Positions 27,886 to 32,139 of a DNA stretch of 32,139 nucleotides are shown here, piece by piece. The position numbers were made by a program, and so were the translations under genes. Position 1 is the first letter of the stretch. Each line of letters begins with the position of its first letter. The DNA is from Spirochaetales bacterium (GTDB taxonomy: Bacteria; Spirochaetota; Spirochaetia; SZUA-6; JAFGRV01), in the NCBI GenBank assembly GCA_016934975.1, contig JAFGRV010000229.1, positions 1 through 32,139 of the forward strand, given 5' to 3'. The notes beneath the pieces were generated by a model, which saw only the letters and a program-made list of their open reading frames with translations, was not told where the DNA came from and did no database searches.

Positions 27886-30800
27886 TATGAACAAAAAACC
27901 AAAAAAGATCAGTCTCCCGACCTATCCATTTGCCAGGGAGAAATACTGGGTAGATGGGATAGTCGGGGATAATTTAAGCATTAATAATCGTGTCATGAGT
28001 CAGCAGCTTCATCCCCTGCTGCACGAAAATACATCCAGCTTTAATGAGCAGCGTTTCAGTTCACTATTTTACGGAAGTGAATTTTTTCTATCGGATCATG
28101 TAATAAATGGAAATAAATTGATTCCCGGGGCTGCTTATCTGGAAATGGTAAGGGCCGCGGTGGAAAGAGCAACAGAGATACCGGTGGATGGCAGTTTATT
28201 AATACTCTTTAAAAATGTAATATGGGCGCGGCCGGTTACTGTAAGCAAAGAGCCGGTAAGGGTTCATGTCGGATTAAGTCTTGGTGAAAATAATGCTATT
28301 TTCTACGAAGTTTATACTGAAAGCACCGGGGATGAAAATATCATCCATAGTCAGGGTTCAATAGAAATCTGTCAGGCAGAGACGGAAGAAACAGTAGATC
28401 TGAATGAACTGCAAAGTAGAAAATGGAAAAATAGTGTTTCTGCTGAAAAATGTTATGAGATATTTAATGAATTAGGAATAGAATACGGTCCGGGACTCCG
28501 GGGTATCGAGACGATTTATTTTTCAAATGATACTGCTCTGGCGAAATTATCCATGCCTGCATCTGTTATAACTGATGAAAAAAAATATGTCCTCCATCCT
28601 TCGATAATGGATTCCGCTTTTCAGTCAATAATAGGCTTATTATCGGAAAGAAAGTCCGGAAAAGCTGCCATGCCTTTTGCTATTGATGAAGTTACTATTT
28701 ATGATAAATGCGATTCCTCCATGTGGGCTGTATTAACATATAGTGAAAAAAATAAGGATGATAAAGTAGATATCAGTCTCATTAATGAAAAGGGAAAAAT
28801 CTGTGTGGGAATACATGGCCTTACCCTCAGGTTAATAGAAGGTGAAGCAAAGCAGGAAAAGATGAGAGTTGAACCTGAGGTGGAGGTATCTTCAGCTCAT
28901 AATAAAATGAGTGAAAAAGGAATAATTTTAATTGAACCTGAATGGAAGGATTTTGTTAAAAAATCAATATCTCCTCATTATTTCAAACGGATGGTATTTT
29001 TGTGTGAATTTACCGGTGATATATATACCGGGATAACAGATGACATGAAATCCCATCAATTTGTTAATCTTAATCCTGACCATGATGACCAGAAAATAGA
29101 AATACGATATGAAAACTATGCAAAGAAGATAATCGGGGAAATCCGGGATATAATACTATCAAAACCGGAAGGGAAGGTTTTGCTGCAATTAATAGTGAAT
29201 GAAAAAAAAGAGAGCCTGTTATTCGCGGGCTTAAGCGGAATATTAAAAACAGCCCGGCAGGAAAATCCGAATCTGGTTGTACAGGTTATTGAATTGGAAA
29301 AAGAACCTGATGTTAATGAACTGGCGGAAATTATTAAAGAGAATACCGGTGATATGGAAGAAAACCATGTCAGGTATAGAAATGGTATAAGGCAGATTAA
29401 AGGATTAAAAGAAATAGAAGCAGATCACCTCAATAAGAAATCGGATGCCACCGGTGATAAGAAACAGGGGGATATGACGGTTATTCCATGGAAAGATTCA
29501 GGGGTTTATCTTATTACCGGGGGAGCCGGTGGTCTTGGTAAAATATTTGCTCTTGATATAGCGGGCAAAGTCAAAGATCCGGTGATCATTTTGACCGGGC
29601 GGTCACGTTTGAGTCCGGAAAAAGAGACCTGGATTAAAGAGTTGGGGAATAAGGGAGCAAAAGTTATTTATAATCAGGTGGATGTAACCCGTAGAGAAGA
29701 AGTAAAAAAGTTAATCGAGGGCATACAAAATGATTACGGAAAGCTTAATGGCATAATTCATAGTGCGGGAGTCATTAAAGATAATTTTATTATTAAAAAG
29801 AATAATGAAGAGATTGAGGCTGTACTGGCTCCAAAGGTAAAAGGAACAATAAATCTGGATATTGCGAGCAGTGAATCCGATCTTGATTTATTTATTATGT
29901 TTTCATCCTCATCGGGATTATTAGGGAACCCGGGACAGGCGGATTACTCGTGTGCAAATGCTTTTATGGATGCATATTCGGTATATCGCAATGAGGAAGT
30001 TACATTACAACGAAAGCACGGACGAACAATCTCAATTAATTGGCCTTTATGGAGAGAAGGTGGAATGAATATCGATGGTGACATTGATAGGATGATAGAA
30101 CGACTTTCCATGATCGGAATCGATCCTCTGAAAACAGAAACAGGAATACGTGTTTTATATGAAGGTATAAAACAGAATAAGAATCAAATAATGGTCTTTG
30201 AAGGTGACTTGGACGTGATACGGGAAATGTTTTTTTCTGTGAAAAAGTCTATCTCAAAAATACCGGATGAAAATATCAAAGAGGAAGCTGCCGGGAGTCA
30301 GTATATTGAATCAGATCTTCTTAAGGAAAAAACTATTGTTTATCTTAAAAATATATTATCTAAGATTATAAAACTGCCCGTGGAGAAAATCAGAGCAGAT
30401 GTTTCATTTGAACATTATGGAGTTGATTCTCTTATGATAATGCAGTTAACGAATCACCTGGAAAATGAATTTGGGTCATTATCCAAAACTTTATTTTTTG
30501 AATATCAGGATTTACTTGGATTGTCAGGATATTTTATAAAGAATTTTCATAGTAAATTAATTAATCTCTTTGGTTTAGGTGATAAAAAAAATGGGATTAA
30601 TTATGTGAGCGATGGTGCGGAACTACATGATGGAGCAAATAAAAAGTCTTACAAAAATTATAACCGGTTTTTAACAAGGAGCGGGAAATCGGAAGGTGTT
30701 AAGCAGGAATCGGAAATTGCGATAATCGGATTATCAGGACGATATCCCGGGGCAAGGAATATAAGAGAGTTCTGGGAAAATCTTAAGAACGGAAAGGATT

Positions 30801-32139
30801 GTGTTACGGAAATTCCCGATAACAGATGGGATTGGAGAAAACATTTTGATCCTGATAAAAATAAACAGGGAACGACCTATAGTAAATGGGGCGGATTTAT
30901 AGATGGTGTCTGGGAGTTTGATCCTTTATTTTTTCATATATTGCCAAATGATGCAGTTTCCATGGATCCCCAGGAGAGAATTTTTCTGGAATGTGTTTAC
31001 CGGACACTGGAGGATGCCGGATATACAACTAAAAGTCTAAAACAAGATAATAATGAAGTGGGTGCAAATGTCGGTGTTTATGTAGGCGTTATGTATGAAG
31101 AACATCAGTTGTATGGTGCTCAGGAACAGGCTCGGGGCAGGATGATTGCCCTCGGTGGATTTTCTTCATCCGTAGCAAATCGTGTATCTTATTTATTTAA
31201 TTTTATTGGTCCCAGTATAGCTGTTAATTCAATGTGTTCATCGTCACTGACTACTATTCATCTGGCCTGTCAGGCGCTCAGGAACGGAGAGTGTGAAACG
31301 GCAATTGCAGGCGGAGTAAATGTATCAATTCATCCGAATAAATATTTTTTGCTCTCCCAGGGGAACTTTGTGTCGAGCAAGGGAAGATGCGAAAGTTTCG
31401 GAAAAGGCGGAGATGGATATGTTCCCGGAGAGGGAGTGGGAGCTGTATTACTCAAACCATTATCAAAAGCGATCGCGGACAATGATCATATTTACGGAGT
31501 TATTAAAGGGAGCGTACTTAATGCCGGGGGCAAGACGACCGGATATACTGTTCCAAATCCCGCCATGCAGGCGGATGTTATCCGTAAAACAATTAAAAAA
31601 GCCGGACTAAAGGCGAGATCGATCAGTTTTATCGAAGCTCATGGAACAGGTACGATCCTGGGCGACCCTATTGAAATTGATGGATTAACCCGGGCATTCA
31701 GGGATGATACCGATGATAATCAGTTTTGTGCAATAGGGTCCGTCAAATCGAATATCGGGCATTGTGAAAGTGCGGCCGGTATTGCCTCAGTAAGTAAAGT
31801 TCTTTTGCAGATGAAATACGGACAATTAGTGCCAAGTCTTCATGCGGAAGAATTAAATCCGAATATTGATTTTAAATCAACACCATTTGTTGTGCAAAGG
31901 AATTTGTCCGAATGGAATGGTGATAAGCCGAGGATTGCAGGGATCTCGGCATTTGGTGCGGGCGGAGCAAACGCTCATATGATTATAGAAGAATATAGAG
32001 AAGAAAGGGAGGGCAATGGTCCTTATCCTATTAATCCGCAAAATCCGGTTCTTATTGTATTGTCGGGACGCGATAAAACAAGATTAACTGAAAGAGTGAA
32101 AGACCTGCTTGATGAAATAAAAAAAGAAAAATTTGGTGA
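27878..32139 (+). CDS. Trans-AT polyketide synthase subunit, 3'-partial (DH-KR-ACP-KS-...)
   Basis: Reading frame open from ATG 27878 to the right edge, at least 1420 codons with no stop by my translation. It starts MSSMNKKPKKISLPTYPF, so its first residues are the end of the KS flanking linker that gene 2 lacks. Domains: linker tail 7-21, DH6 44-323 (His 28097-28099 in DHVINGNKLIPG; Asp 28610-28612 in HPSIMDSAFQ), KR6 349-786 (GGAGGLG from 29519; Tyr 29945-29947), ACP6 810-891 (GVDS, Ser 30428-30430), KS7 946-1373 (Cys 31235-31237), then the start of the next flanking linker. ATG 27878 overlaps the gene 2 stop (ATGAGTAG) and has GGAG at 27866-27869, 8 nt upstream, consistent with translational coupling. 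A second ATG at 27887 is less well spaced. The alternative reading is that genes 2 and 3 are one gene broken by an indel between 27863 and 27885. Confidence 0.93.
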   Translation, partial: MSSMNKKPKKISLPTYPFAREKYWVDGIVGDNLSINNRVMSQQLHPLLHENTSSFNEQRFSSLFYGSEFFLSDHVINGNKLIPGAAYLEMVRAAVERATEIPVDGSLLILFKNVIWARPVTVSKEPVRVHVGLSLGENNAIFYEVYTESTGDENIIHSQGSIEICQAETEETVDLNELQSRKWKNSVSAEKCYEIFNELGIEYGPGLRGIETIYFSNDTALAKLSMPASVITDEKKYVLHPSIMDSAFQSIIGLLSERKSGKAAMPFAIDEVTIYDKCDSSMWAVLTYSEKNKDDKVDISLINEKGKICVGIHGLTLRLIEGEAKQEKMRVEPEVEVSSAHNKMSEKGIILIEPEWKDFVKKSISPHYFKRMVFLCEFTGDIYTGITDDMKSHQFVNLNPDHDDQKIEIRYENYAKKIIGEIRDIILSKPEGKVLLQLIVNEKKESLLFAGLSGILKTARQENPNLVVQVIELEKEPDVNELAEIIKENTGDMEENHVRYRNGIRQIKGLKEIEADHLNKKSDATGDKKQGDMTVIPWKDSGVYLITGGAGGLGKIFALDIAGKVKDPVIILTGRSRLSPEKETWIKELGNKGAKVIYNQVDVTRREEVKKLIEGIQNDYGKLNGIIHSAGVIKDNFIIKKNNEEIEAVLAPKVKGTINLDIASSESDLDLFIMFSSSSGLLGNPGQADYSCANAFMDAYSVYRNEEVTLQRKHGRTISINWPLWREGGMNIDGDIDRMIERLSMIGIDPLKTETGIRVLYEGIKQNKNQIMVFEGDLDVIREMFFSVKKSISKIPDENIKEEAAGSQYIESDLLKEKTIVYLKNILSKIIKLPVEKIRADVSFEHYGVDSLMIMQLTNHLENEFGSLSKTLFFEYQDLLGLSGYFIKNFHSKLINLFGLGDKKNGINYVSDGAELHDGANKKSYKNYNRFLTRSGKSEGVKQESEIAIIGLSGRYPGARNIREFWENLKNGKDCVTEIPDNRWDWRKHFDPDKNKQGTTYSKWGGFIDGVWEFDPLFFHILPNDAVSMDPQERIFLECVYRTLEDAGYTTKSLKQDNNEVGANVGVYVGVMYEEHQLYGAQEQARGRMIALGGFSSSVANRVSYLFNFIGPSIAVNSMCSSSLTTIHLACQALRNGECETAIAGGVNVSIHPNKYFLLSQGNFVSSKGRCESFGKGGDGYVPGEGVGAVLLKPLSKAIADNDHIYGVIKGSVLNAGGKTTGYTVPNPAMQADVIRKTIKKAGLKARSISFIEAHGTGTILGDPIEIDGLTRAFRDDTDDNQFCAIGSVKSNIGHCESAAGIASVSKVLLQMKYGQLVPSLHAEELNPNIDFKSTPFVVQRNLSEWNGDKPRIAGISAFGAGGANAHMIIEEYREEREGNGPYPINPQNPVLIVLSGRDKTRLTERVKDLLDEIKKEKFG
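27896..30550 (+). other. Module 6, second part: linker tail-DH6-KR6-ACP6
   Basis: The linker tail is followed by DH6 (about 28007-28845), intact with His 28097-28099, YGPGLRGI and Asp 28610-28612. KR6 about 28922-30235: GGAGGLG from 29519, Tyr 29945-29947 in ADYSCAN, Asp in IKDNF, B-type. ACP6 about 30305-30550, Ser 30428-30430 in YGVDSLM. With KS6 from gene 2 this completes a KS-DH-KR-ACP module that should add a third conjugated double bond. Confidence 0.9.
30713..32139 (+). other. Module 7, first part: KS7 and start of flanking linker
   Basis: KS7 30713-31996 keeps Cys 31235-31237, EAHGTGT and SNIGH, so it should condense. It is of the KS1/KS5/KS6 type (MYEEHQLYGAQE) but carries unusual changes: VNSMCSSS for VDSMCSSS, FFHILP for FFNISP and NAGGKTTG for NHGGKTNG. 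The flanking linker starts at NPVLIVLSG and is cut by the window edge. Confidence 0.88.

Noticed and set aside
27891-27907. A6 tracts as slippage site joining genes 2 and 3
   Set aside because: They lie downstream of the gene 2 stop at 27883, so slippage there cannot bypass it.
452-31996. Non-elongating KS (KS0) among the seven
   Set aside because: All seven keep the active Cys, the His of EAHGTGT and the His of N(I/M)GH.
1-32139. tRNA, rRNA, CRISPR or insertion sequences
   Set aside because: Virtually every base is in the three synthase genes; the only gap is 68 nt, and no repeat-spacer arrays or transposase motifs are seen.

Overview
The window lies entirely inside a trans-acyltransferase (trans-AT) modular type I polyketide synthase locus. 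All coding is on the + strand in three giant genes: one cut off at the left edge (1-15073), one complete (15142-27885) and one cut off at the right edge (27878-32139). Seven ketosynthases (KS) are visible. After each of the first six comes the short KS-flanking linker ending in LPxYPF...YW, with no acyltransferase domain; KS7 is cut off before this can be seen. No ER, thioesterase, transposase, tRNA, rRNA or CRISPR is present. The DNA is AT-rich with clear AGGAGG-type ribosome binding sites, so a low-GC bacterium is likely, but I cannot name a genus.

Layout, with modules numbered from the first KS seen. Gene 1: ACP0 (5' part missing) - M1 [KS1-DH1-KR1-ACP1] - M2 [KS2-DH2-KR2-cMT2-ACP2] - M3 first part [KS3-DH3-KR3]. 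Gene 2: M3 second part [cMT3-ACP3] - M4 [KS4-DH4-KR4-ACP4] - M5 [KS5-DH5-KR5-ACP5] - M6 first part [KS6]. Gene 3: M6 second part [DH6-KR6-ACP6] - M7 [KS7-...]. Both gene boundaries therefore fall inside modules: between KR and C-methyltransferase of M3, and within the KS-DH linker of M6.

If the line is colinear, the three DHs in gene 1 are each broken at catalytic positions (DH1 Asp to Gly; DH2 His to Tyr; DH3 His to Tyr and Asp to Glu), while DH4, DH5 and DH6 are intact. M1 should then leave a beta-hydroxyl, M2 and M3 alpha-methyl-beta-hydroxyls, and M4-M6 should build a conjugated triene. KS types agree: KS3 and KS4, which receive the methylated units, form one sequence type; KS5, KS6 and KS7, which receive enoyl chains, form another (shared by KS1); and KS2, which receives the beta-hydroxy chain, is a third. 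Malonyl units must come from a discrete AT encoded outside the window.

The most unusual points are the two intramodular gene breaks, which leave gene 2 without a normal module border at either end and show no obvious added docking domain, and the run of three independently damaged DH domains. I recognise the enzyme class but not the specific product.
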